IMG/VR virus record: IMGVR_UViG_3300017739_000030
Location: 1 to 38,210 of that record
From: a virus
Direction: 5' to 3' (one strand)
Length of the DNA stretch: 38,210 nucleotides
This document shows positions 31,856 to 38,210 of the stretch, one piece after another (position 1 is the first letter of the stretch; each line of letters begins with the position of its first letter). Below the pieces are notes generated by a model. It ran no database searches. It had not been told where the DNA came from and was given only the letters and a program-made list of their open reading frames with translations. A program made the translations under genes and the position numbers.

Positions 31856-32103
31856 TAAAAATCTATGCTTCTATGATGATCGCTGCAGTAGCATGGTGTG
31901 CTGCAGCACAGGCAGAACAAGTGGAATTGCCTAAAGAAACACTACATGGAGAGATAGACATATGGAATGTAAATCATCTCGTGGGTATAGAACATATGTT
32001 TATAAGAAATGCAAGAAAAGAACAGATAGAAAAGAATATGACCCAACCAGTTGATGCTATAGATGCTGCACTAGAAAATTTTGAGAAGAACATAAATAAT
32101 TAA
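31852..32103 (+). CDS. Small secreted protein with signal peptide, 83 aa
   Basis: The ATG at 31852 overlaps the upstream stop (ATGA). A signal peptide MIKIYASMMIAAVAWCAAAQA has a probable cleavage before EQVELPKETL. The mature part (about 62 residues) is charged and helical (LVGIEHMFIRNARKEQIEKN, PVDAIDAALENFEKNINN). An ATG at 31846 would add 2 residues. Periplasmic; function unknown. Confidence 0.7.
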   Translation: MIKIYASMMIAAVAWCAAAQAEQVELPKETLHGEIDIWNVNHLVGIEHMFIRNARKEQIEKNMTQPVDAIDAALENFEKNINN

Positions 32104-32122
32104 GTGGAGACCTGCGTAACTA

Positions 32123-33028
32123 ATGGCACGGAATACAGACCTAGCAGATGTCAATGAAATATATTGTGCTTTTGCATTAAACAAAAATAAATTTCCTGAC
32201 TCTGCATCAGAATCACAATACAAGAAAAAGGTAGAACTTCTTACTGAGGAACAAATCATTCAGCAAGTTGGTCGTGCTACTGTTATGTCTAAAGACTTTC
32301 TAATGTGGGCAAAGAAGCATGGTTATGAAGGTGTTCAAAAAGTATATTGGACAGCAAGACCTGGCTTTTCTTTTAAAGCGGTAGTTGGTGTAGATGTTAA
32401 TCAGAAAAAAAATCCTACTGACGTTTTGATCAAGTTCAAACGTGGTGGGTTTCTTGGTTTATCTGCCAAGTCAACATCTGGTAAAGGTGATATAGGATTT
32501 AAGAATCCTGGTGTAGGTACTGTAGAAAAGGATTTGGGAATAGACTTAAACGATATTAATAAGAGAGCAATAAAAGAAATAGTTAAAGACTTTGATCTAC
32601 CTCAATCAGCAAGTAGTAGAAAGAGTGCGATCAGAAAAAATAAGGCAACCAAGATGGTTACTGAAAAGGTTGGTCAAGCAGTTTTAAATGAGATGAGAGA
32701 GTTTATGTTAAAAACAGTAAACAAACTTGACCAAGGAAAGAGAAGGACTTATATTATGAAGAGTTGGATTGATGCCAGTGCAGACTTGTATCCTCCATAT
32801 GTAAAGGTCACAGGTAAAGGAACTAAGAATCCTTTTACTGCTGATATAGAAGATCCATTAAACAACCCTAAGTTAAAAGCACTTATGGAAAACAAAATTA
32901 TGTTTGAAAAAGTTGGTAATGAATCTATTGGAGTTAAGGCAGGTAATAAAAAGATATTAAAGATGAGGTTTAAATATGAGTCTGAGAAACTAGCAAGTAG
33001 TATGAAAATGTCTGGAGATCCTTGGTAG
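32123..33028 (+). CDS. Conserved phage hypothetical protein, 301 aa
   Basis: A soluble alpha/beta protein. The N-terminal 90 residues are helical and charged (LADVNEIYCAFALNKNKF). The segment DVLIKFKRGGFLGLSAKSTS (about 97-116), with an Asp followed about 16 residues later by S-x-K, resembles the D...(D/E)xK core of restriction-endonuclease-like nucleases, but the second acidic residue is not obvious, so I do not call it a nuclease. The C-terminal half is rich in Lys and has repeated helices. Cyanomyovirus-type conserved hypothetical protein; it precedes the ligase-like gene at 33105. Confidence 0.6.
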   Translation: MARNTDLADVNEIYCAFALNKNKFPDSASESQYKKKVELLTEEQIIQQVGRATVMSKDFLMWAKKHGYEGVQKVYWTARPGFSFKAVVGVDVNQKKNPTDVLIKFKRGGFLGLSAKSTSGKGDIGFKNPGVGTVEKDLGIDLNDINKRAIKEIVKDFDLPQSASSRKSAIRKNKATKMVTEKVGQAVLNEMREFMLKTVNKLDQGKRRTYIMKSWIDASADLYPPYVKVTGKGTKNPFTADIEDPLNNPKLKALMENKIMFEKVGNESIGVKAGNKKILKMRFKYESEKLASSMKMSGDPW

Positions 33029-33077
33029 ACACTTTATAAACTGGCACACCTACACTATGGATTCTACTTTGGAGTGC

Positions 33078-33092
33078 TATACTAATGGTATA
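33078..33092 (+). promoter_or_regulatory. Early promoter -10 / dyad TATACTAATGGTATA
   Basis: The 15-mer TATACTAATGGTATA (33078-33092) is the third copy of the TATAC-N5-GTATA dyad (others at 11348 and 13762) and is flanked by GC on the left and GACACAGAC on the right. No good -35 stands 17-18 bp upstream, so it may be activator-dependent. It implies that translation starts at ATG 33105 rather than 33057. Confidence 0.5.
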
Positions 33093-33104
33093 GACACAGA
33101 CGAC

Positions 33105-34028
33105 ATGCCCAACAAACACCTTGACCACCTTGAAGACTTAGTTTTCTTTGGTCGTAGGGAAGTGACTAATGCTGTCAACGAAGTGATGAACAATCCCAAG
33201 TTGTCTGTCAAATGGGATGGTGCACCTGCTATAGTCTTTGGAACTGATCCTCGTAATGGTAAGTTCTTTGTTGGAACTAAGTCTGTATTCAATAAAATAA
33301 AAGTAAAAATTTGTTATGATCAGACCGACATTGACACGCATTACAAAGGATGTTTGGCAGACATTCTTCGTTTATGTTTGCATCATCTTCCTCGCATCGG
33401 TGGTATTGTCCAAGCTGACTTCATTGGGGTCTCTGGTGGGATGGTTTATCGTCCTAACATTTTGGAGTATCGTTTCGATCAAAAGACTTATGGTCGTATT
33501 GTCCTTGCTGCACATACTGCTTACACAGAAATATCTCCTGATGCTATCGGGTACGGTGGCATTAATATTTACGGTGAAGATTCTTGCCAGTTCTTAGGAA
33601 GTAATGAAGCGGATGCACATATCACTAAACTACCAGATTTTAATTGGATCAAACTGTTGCTTAGACTAGCACGTTGTAAAATTCCTTCTGCTAAAGCACG
33701 TCCTCATATCCTTAAACATATCAATTCATTCATTCGTGCGGGCAGAATTCCGCGTCCTCAGGAAATGTATGACTCACTAGATGCTAAATATAAGTGTGAA
33801 GTTAATGTTACTACTTTCAAAGTGTGGTATATGCTCTTCCAACTGAAAGAACGTTTACTTGAAAACATCAAAGTTACTGGAAGCGTTTCATGCTACATAG
33901 ATGGTGAACCTACGGAACACGAAGGATTCGTCACTGTTGCTGAACATCCTGTGAAGATTGTAGACAGACTAACATTTAGTAAAGCAAACTTTAATCTCAA
34001 AAATAATTGGACGAATGAAAAACTTTAG
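33105..34028 (+). CDS. Nucleotidyltransferase/ligase-like phage protein, 307 aa
   Basis: The protein has signs of a covalent nucleotidyltransferase such as an RNA or DNA ligase: motif I KWDGAP (36-41; K is the candidate nucleotide-linked lysine), GKFFVGTKS (52-60), motif III-like IVQADFIG (101-108), motif IV EGFV (273-276) and motif V VKIVDR (283-288). Between 140 and 260 is a helical insert. I think it belongs to DUF6267, a phage family. I chose the ATG at 33105 (MPNKHLDHLED) because the promoter dyad at 33078 lies inside the longer frame (33057). Activity is not proven. Confidence 0.7.
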   Translation: MPNKHLDHLEDLVFFGRREVTNAVNEVMNNPKLSVKWDGAPAIVFGTDPRNGKFFVGTKSVFNKIKVKICYDQTDIDTHYKGCLADILRLCLHHLPRIGGIVQADFIGVSGGMVYRPNILEYRFDQKTYGRIVLAAHTAYTEISPDAIGYGGINIYGEDSCQFLGSNEADAHITKLPDFNWIKLLLRLARCKIPSAKARPHILKHINSFIRAGRIPRPQEMYDSLDAKYKCEVNVTTFKVWYMLFQLKERLLENIKVTGSVSCYIDGEPTEHEGFVTVAEHPVKIVDRLTFSKANFNLKNNWTNEKL

Positions 34029-35178
34029 TGCTTTTCTAGTTGAAGCCGAAAGATCATTTGCTGCTAAAACAGCACAGAAATTAAACCTTACACATGTGGG
34101 CTACGGAAAGTATGCCGACCAAAAGGGTAATGTAACTCACTTTAGTAAGGATGGTAAACTGTTACCTATTACAGATAAACAGAAGGAGGAACCTACACAG
34201 AATGGAGGAGAAGAAACTGGAGGAGGCGAGGGCAAGGTCGATCAAGGTAGCATATCTGTTACTTTTGGAAGATTTAATCCCCCGACTATTGGGCACCAGA
34301 GACTCATTGATAGAGTAGCAAGGGAAGCAAAGTCATCTGGTGGAGAGTATAGAATTTACCCATCAAGGACAGAGGATGCTAAGAAGAATCCCCTTGATGC
34401 TGGCACTAAAATTAAGTTTATGAAGTTGTCATATCCAGATCATGCTAACGCAATAGTTGATAATAGTGAGATGCGTACCATCTTTGATGTTCTTACTGCT
34501 CTAGACCAAGACGGATATAGTGAAGTTAACTTAGTAGTTGGTGGTGATAGAGTTAGCGAATTTAATTCATTAGCATCCAAGTATAATGGTGACTTATATA
34601 CATTTGAAAATATTAAAGTAACTTCAGCAGGTGGTAGAGATCCTGATGCTGAAGGTGTAGAAGGTATGTCTGCATCCAAGATGCGTAAAGCAGCGATAGA
34701 AGATGATTCCGACACATTCAGTAAGGGTGTTTCTAAAGAATTATCAAAAAAAGATAAAGAAGCCCTATATCTTACATTGAGACAATCAATGAATGTTAAG
34801 GAGTCGTTTGACGATTTCGCTGAGGCATCCTATGATTTGTATGAGATTGCTCCTAAGTTAGATCCTCAAGGTCTAAGGGAAGCATATTTTGAAAACGATC
34901 TTTTCGCAGTAGGTACTTTCGTTGAAAACGTTAACACAGGGATCATTTCTAAGGTTGTTAGTAGGGGTAGCAATTACGTCATCTCTATTGATGAGTCTGA
35001 TAATATATTTCGTTCTTGGTTAAAAGACTTGATTGAGAAAAATGATAGGTTTGGTTTTGATTGGACACCTGCAGGTGAGCATGGAACAGATGAACTCGAC
35101 AACTATATGCGTAGACTTACGCCAGGAGAGTTTATTAGAAAGATAAATAGAAAAGAGAAAGTCACTGCAAAAAAATGA
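34015..35178 (+). CDS. Nucleotidyltransferase (HIGH superfamily) with N-terminal phage module, 387 aa
   Basis: The central domain (about 78-230) has the HxGH-type motif GRFNPPTIGHQRLI (85-98) and SASKMRKA (219-226), which are the nucleotide-binding motifs of the NMNAT/PPAT/cytidylyltransferase group. The N-terminal module FSAFLVEAERSFAAKTAQKL (4-23), followed by a GYGKYADQKGNVTHF motif, is shared by head-associated phage proteins. The C-terminal ~110 residues resemble an Ig- or SH3-like end domain. Substrate unknown: NAD or CDP precursors are possible. It overlaps its upstream neighbour by 14 nt. Confidence 0.8.
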   Translation: MKNFSAFLVEAERSFAAKTAQKLNLTHVGYGKYADQKGNVTHFSKDGKLLPITDKQKEEPTQNGGEETGGGEGKVDQGSISVTFGRFNPPTIGHQRLIDRVAREAKSSGGEYRIYPSRTEDAKKNPLDAGTKIKFMKLSYPDHANAIVDNSEMRTIFDVLTALDQDGYSEVNLVVGGDRVSEFNSLASKYNGDLYTFENIKVTSAGGRDPDAEGVEGMSASKMRKAAIEDDSDTFSKGVSKELSKKDKEALYLTLRQSMNVKESFDDFAEASYDLYEIAPKLDPQGLREAYFENDLFAVGTFVENVNTGIISKVVSRGSNYVISIDESDNIFRSWLKDLIEKNDRFGFDWTPAGEHGTDELDNYMRRLTPGEFIRKINRKEKVTAKK

Positions 35179-35759
35179 ATTTAGAAGAATTACCTGATAT
35201 GTCAGATGCACTCAAGAAAGTGCAGCAATTTGACGAGAAGAAAAAACTCGATCCCGTTGGTAAAGAAGACGGTGACGTAGATAATGATGGTGACAAGGAT
35301 TCATCTGATGAGTATCTAATGAAGCGTCGTAAGGCAATCGGTAAAGCATTGAAGAAAGAAGCATATACTGTAACTAATGCTGATAAGAAAGGCAATACAC
35401 CTGCATACCAGAACTATAAGAAAGGTATGAAGGGTAAGGATGGCAAACCTATGTACAAAGCTGCCGATCATATGAAGGAAAATCAGGAGATTCATCCTGA
35501 TGACAATGCTCTCTCACCAGAAGAACTAGAAAGAGTGGCACAAATCTCTAAGGATTATGATGCTGCTATGGAAGAAGGTGCTTCATACGGTATCACCAAA
35601 GGATCTGGTAAACCATCAGGTGCTATGGCAGCATTTGGTAAAGCACCAAGAATGCAAAAAGGTGCAATGGCATATGATGGTCCTAATAAAGCAGCAAGTG
35701 AAGCAAAGGATAGAATCCTTGCAAAAACAAAAGCAAAACGTGAAGCAGCGAAAAAGTAA
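35175..35759 (+). CDS. Lys-rich virion-type protein with EF-hand-like loop, 194 aa
   Basis: Residues 34-45 read DVDNDGDKDSSD, a perfect DxDxDGxxxxxD calcium-loop pattern (D34, D36, D38, G39, D45). The following RRKAIGKALKKE is a basic helix. The rest is low-complexity, Lys/Ala/Gly-rich (GMKGKDGKPMYKAADHMKEN; AKDRILAKTKAKREAAKK). Such proteins are found among the internal head proteins and structural proteins of cyanomyoviruses. Coupled to the genes on each side by overlap. Virion role is inference from composition and context. Confidence 0.65.
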   Translation: MNLEELPDMSDALKKVQQFDEKKKLDPVGKEDGDVDNDGDKDSSDEYLMKRRKAIGKALKKEAYTVTNADKKGNTPAYQNYKKGMKGKDGKPMYKAADHMKENQEIHPDDNALSPEELERVAQISKDYDAAMEEGASYGITKGSGKPSGAMAAFGKAPRMQKGAMAYDGPNKAASEAKDRILAKTKAKREAAKK

Positions 35760-37177
35760 TGTTACTATCTTTCAAATCTCTTTCCGAAAAGAAAACCAAA
35801 GTCAAAATTAATCCTCAACTGAAGGATATTTTAGAGGATGGTGCACCTATTACTATGCATCCCTATTCAAAGGGTGGCAAAGTTAAGAAAGCTGTAAAAG
35901 AAAATCATGGTGAAGACTGTGATTGTATGAAGTGCGAATCGAAAAGAAGGAAGGAAGATGTGAATGATGGACCTGATGTTCAAAGTGAAGCTAAGGTAGA
36001 TAAAGGACGTAGTGACTACGGAAAGGCATCTATCAGAAACTATCGAAGATCAGGACCAGGTCATGGTGATCCTGGCATGTTTGACCCTGAGGGTAAGAGA
36101 GGAAAGACTATTGATAAACGTAGAGAAGAACACAAGGCACGTCGTGGTGTGAAGGGTGCTAAAGTACCTGCATACAAGAGAGAATCATTTCAACGTTTCG
36201 TAGAGTGTTGGAAGACTCATAAGAAGGTTGGCATGAAGATGAAGGGTGGTAAGTTGGTTCCTGATTGCAGACCAAAGAATGAGGAATTTGTTTTCGAGAA
36301 GATGTCCTCATACGATAGAAATAGAAAGGCAGCAGCAAAAAGAGCAGCAGCTAGAAACGCAGCAAGAGATGCAGGTAAAACTGGAGTAGTACCTGGTGTA
36401 GGTTATGTAACACCAAGAAGGGAAAGAGAAACTTATAGAGATGAGGCAGGTGTTCATAGACATAAGTCTGGTGCAAAAATGCCTAAGAATGAAGAGACTA
36501 AGTATGAGGTTATGAGCAAGAAGAAGTATGCTTCTACCCATAAAGATTTTAAAGGTGGCACTAAGAAAGAACCTAGAGTGTCAGTATACGATCCAGAAAA
36601 GAAAGCAACAGTATCTAGACTTGTTAAGTTTAGTGAGATGTGTTGTGCTACAAAACCTAATCCAAAAGCAAAAAAGCAAAGGGTAGCAAACGTAGGTCTT
36701 ACATCTGAATCTAAAGCAGAATTAATGCCACCTGAGATTATGACAACTTCCCTACCTGTGACAAAAAAGAAAGAATTGATGCATAGGATAAAGAAAGAAG
36801 ATGCATATATAGAGAACAACAATGAAAACATCTATGGTAGTCAGAAAGAAGTTTCTCAAGAAAGCAATCAAAGCAGCAAAAACGAAACTTCGATCTTAGC
36901 AGAAAAGGATTCTGCACTTGATATAGTAAAGAAAAAAATCATTGCTCAGTATGGTAAAGGTGCCATCATGAGAAAGGGTAGCAACCAGAAACCTAAGGTG
37001 AAAGGTGCTAAGTCTACTGTGGGAACTAACAAGTATAAAGACATGGCAGACAAAAAGAAAGAAACTGCTGCTGATGCTAAGAAGAGAGGGTTTAAAGACT
37101 CTAAGTCTTACATTGAAACTATGGCACGCTATGGTGGAAAGAAAAACTATGACAGTGGACGTGGACTAGGAACATGA
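35759..37177 (+). CDS. Large Lys-rich virion-type protein, 472 aa
   Basis: Extremely basic and low-complexity. Several short modules are recognisable: ENHGEDCDCMKCESKRR (a Cys cluster, possible zinc site), SDYGKASIRNYRRSGPGHGD, ESFQRFVECWKTHKKVGMKM, SYDRNRKAAAKRAAARNAAR (long basic helix) and a terminal YKDMADKKKETAADAKKRGF region. This modular pattern is typical of structural or internal head proteins of T4-like cyanophages; DNA-condensing function is plausible from the charge. No enzyme motif. It overlaps the next gene. Confidence 0.65.
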   Translation: MLLSFKSLSEKKTKVKINPQLKDILEDGAPITMHPYSKGGKVKKAVKENHGEDCDCMKCESKRRKEDVNDGPDVQSEAKVDKGRSDYGKASIRNYRRSGPGHGDPGMFDPEGKRGKTIDKRREEHKARRGVKGAKVPAYKRESFQRFVECWKTHKKVGMKMKGGKLVPDCRPKNEEFVFEKMSSYDRNRKAAAKRAAARNAARDAGKTGVVPGVGYVTPRRERETYRDEAGVHRHKSGAKMPKNEETKYEVMSKKKYASTHKDFKGGTKKEPRVSVYDPEKKATVSRLVKFSEMCCATKPNPKAKKQRVANVGLTSESKAELMPPEIMTTSLPVTKKKELMHRIKKEDAYIENNNENIYGSQKEVSQESNQSSKNETSILAEKDSALDIVKKKIIAQYGKGAIMRKGSNQKPKVKGAKSTVGTNKYKDMADKKKETAADAKKRGFKDSKSYIETMARYGGKKNYDSGRGLGT

Positions 37178-37386
37178 TAGACGAGACTACATCCTTAAAG
37201 AATGAACTTATTGCTAAAGCTTCAGAAAAGCATAAGATGGCGAAAGGAAAAAAATTCAAGGACGTAATGGATAAGGGAAAGGAAGCAAAGAACAAGTTGT
37301 ATACAACAACTAAAACTAAAGGTGTACGATTCTATGATAAAAAGGGATCTGGATACATGAAGGACGGAAAGAAAAAATACGACTGA
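37174..37386 (+). CDS. Small Lys-rich phage protein, 70 aa
   Basis: ATGA coupling to the previous gene. A very basic, low-complexity protein (DETTSLKNELIAKASEKHKM, then KGKKFKDVMDKGKEAKNKLY and GVRFYDKKGSGYMKDGKKKY). It could be a capsid-internal or DNA-binding protein. Similar in composition to the upstream 472-aa protein, from which its C-terminal module could derive. Function unknown. Confidence 0.65.
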   Translation: MIDETTSLKNELIAKASEKHKMAKGKKFKDVMDKGKEAKNKLYTTTKTKGVRFYDKKGSGYMKDGKKKYD

Positions 37387-37421
37387 TAGCCTATATAAGG
37401 TAGAACTATTGGAATCAAATC

Positions 37422-37616
37422 ATGTTTTCTTTTTTAATGCCATTGGCATACAAAGTAATCGATTCTGCTGTCGCAAAAATACCTGATGATGCAGAGCTCG
37501 GTGAAAAACTTATAGACATTTGCCTATTGATTATAGGAAAGGCAGTAAAGCTTACTAAAACAACTGCTGATGATGCTCTATTTGAAAAAGTCAAAGAAGC
37601 TTTAGCAGCAAAGTAA
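37422..37616 (+). CDS. Small amphipathic protein, 64 aa
   Basis: Starts MFSFLMPLAYKVIDSAVAKI, then DDAELGEKLIDICLLIIGKAVKL and a Lys/Glu-rich tail (DDALFEKVKEALAAK). Helices are amphipathic to moderately hydrophobic; two weak membrane-type stretches are possible. 35 nt separate it from the previous gene. A terminator follows (37639). Family recognised only as conserved in cyanophages. Confidence 0.65.
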   Translation: MFSFLMPLAYKVIDSAVAKIPDDAELGEKLIDICLLIIGKAVKLTKTTADDALFEKVKEALAAK

Positions 37617-37638
37617 GCACGCTCACAAGCGATTTTAA

Positions 37639-37657
37639 AGGGGTCTCAGAGACCCCT
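37639..37657 (+). terminator. Terminator hairpin after the 37422 gene
   Basis: AGGGGTC (37639-37645) pairs with GACCCCT (37651-37657) across TCAGA. The downstream T run is weak (ATTCTT), so it may be a pause or a moderate terminator. It separates the small-gene run from the late gene at 37707. Confidence 0.65.
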
Positions 37658-37662
37658 ATTCT

Positions 37663-37670
37663 TATAAATA
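37663..37670 (+). promoter_or_regulatory. T4-type late promoter TATAAATA
   Basis: TATAAATA (37663-37670) is an exact T4 late consensus, preceded by a terminator and followed 37 nt later by the virion gene ATG with TTAGGAG upstream. It should be read by gp55 with host RNA polymerase. Confidence 0.8.
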
Positions 37671-37706
37671 ATAATAGGAATTTTACGATCTTAGGAGCAT
37701 AAGAAC

Positions 37707-38210
37707 ATGGCACTTTACGGTGTAACTGACGCAGATGAAGCGAAACCCAAGTGGGCTGTACGAGGTAGTGGGGTAGATCCTCAGAATATCTTCGCAACAG
37801 CAGACGGATGGGTTCTTCGTCACTATAAAAATGCTGCAAAGACCTCATTCTGGGATGAAATTTTAGTCTCAGTTGATGGTCTAGTTGGTGCAGGTAGTAG
37901 AGGAACCAACACTGTTGGTAATGCAGACATTACTGCTGTGTTCTTTGAGGAGTCAACTTACGCTGCTTCTGCAACTGGAACAGTTATCGTTATCTACAAC
38001 GAACTCGTTGATGTAACTAACGGTGCTACTCTTGTAGTTACTAACACTACAGATAGTGCTAGTATAACTGCTACTGCTGCTGCACAGACAGACGTAAACC
38101 GTGTTGAATTTACATTCACATGTGCTGCTGCAAGTAAGGTACATACTATTGGTGCTCAGACAATTTCTGGAACAATCGTTGATGCAAATACATCAACAGC
38201 ATCTGATAAG
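37707..38210 (+). CDS. Virion structural protein, 5' part only (168 codons visible, cut by window end)
   Basis: The open frame starts at ATG 37707 after TTAGGAG and runs to the window edge without a stop. The N-terminus MALYGVTDADEAKPKWAVRG is a pattern seen in cyanomyovirus structural proteins, followed by Thr/Ala/Val-rich beta sequence (VGNADITAVFFEESTYAA; GTVIVIYNELVDVTNGATLV). It probably forms Ig-like or fibre-like domains. A perfect late promoter stands upstream. The gene continues past 38210. Confidence 0.8.
   Translation, partial: MALYGVTDADEAKPKWAVRGSGVDPQNIFATADGWVLRHYKNAAKTSFWDEILVSVDGLVGAGSRGTNTVGNADITAVFFEESTYAASATGTVIVIYNELVDVTNGATLVVTNTTDSASITATAAAQTDVNRVEFTFTCAAASKVHTIGAQTISGTIVDANTSTASDK

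Noticed and set aside
32414-32480. PD-(D/E)xK nuclease in the 301-aa protein
   Set aside because: D...SAK is visible but the second acidic ligand is not clear, so an enzyme call is not supported.

Overview
This window is a fragment of a T4-like marine myovirus, almost certainly a cyanophage of the Prochlorococcus/Synechococcus type. The T4 replication, recombination and late-transcription core is present in order (uvsY, uvsW, 55, 47, 46, then 45, 44, 62, regA, then 43, uvsX, 41). It is interleaved with genes typical of cyanomyoviruses: a CobS-like AAA+ ATPase, DUF3310, hsp20, pstS, a 2OG-Fe(II) oxygenase and mazG. The base composition is AT-rich, nearly all genes lie on the + strand, and stops and starts overlap (ATGA) throughout. 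No tRNA, IS element, CRISPR array or integrase was seen.

Layout. 1-560: a folded, probably non-coding transcript with its own terminator, then a 51-codon gene and a second terminator. 580-5016: small phage proteins, a gp19-like tail-tube paralogue, uvsY, uvsW and an Sm-like protein. 5050-11299: a sigma70-type promoter, gp55, gp47/gp46, and then a full-length glycine dehydrogenase (GcvP), the most unusual cargo of the window. 11320-14860: two early promoters drive a zincin/vWA protein and its CobS-like AAA+ partner. 14880-18904: DUF3310, clamp (45), clamp loader (44, 62) with a Dam methylase inserted between 44 and 62, then regA. 18935-22662: a poorly understood block of four + strand membrane proteins converging on three - strand secreted Thr/Ser/Gly-rich proteins. 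22680-24430: hsp20, a candidate Pho-box-controlled pstS and a 34-residue - strand membrane peptide. 24500-31353: two more Sm-like proteins, DNA polymerase, uvsX, 2OG oxygenase, 41 helicase and mazG. 31358-34028: conserved unknowns, including a protein with nucleotidyltransferase/ligase motifs. 34015-38210: a nucleotidyltransferase-like protein and Lys-rich head/structural-type proteins, ending in a late virion gene that is cut by the window edge.

How it fits together. Host sigma70-type promoters serve the early replication genes. gp55, gp45 and T4-type late boxes (NNTAAATA) serve the structural and secreted genes. The auxiliary metabolic genes point to phosphate uptake (pstS), nucleotide and stress control (mazG), one-carbon/glycine metabolism (gcvP) and protein quality control (hsp20). 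Three early promoters share a 15-bp dyad, TATAC-N5-GTATA, whose left arm is the -10 box. This may be an unrecognised early regulatory element. All assignments come from reading motifs; no database search was run.
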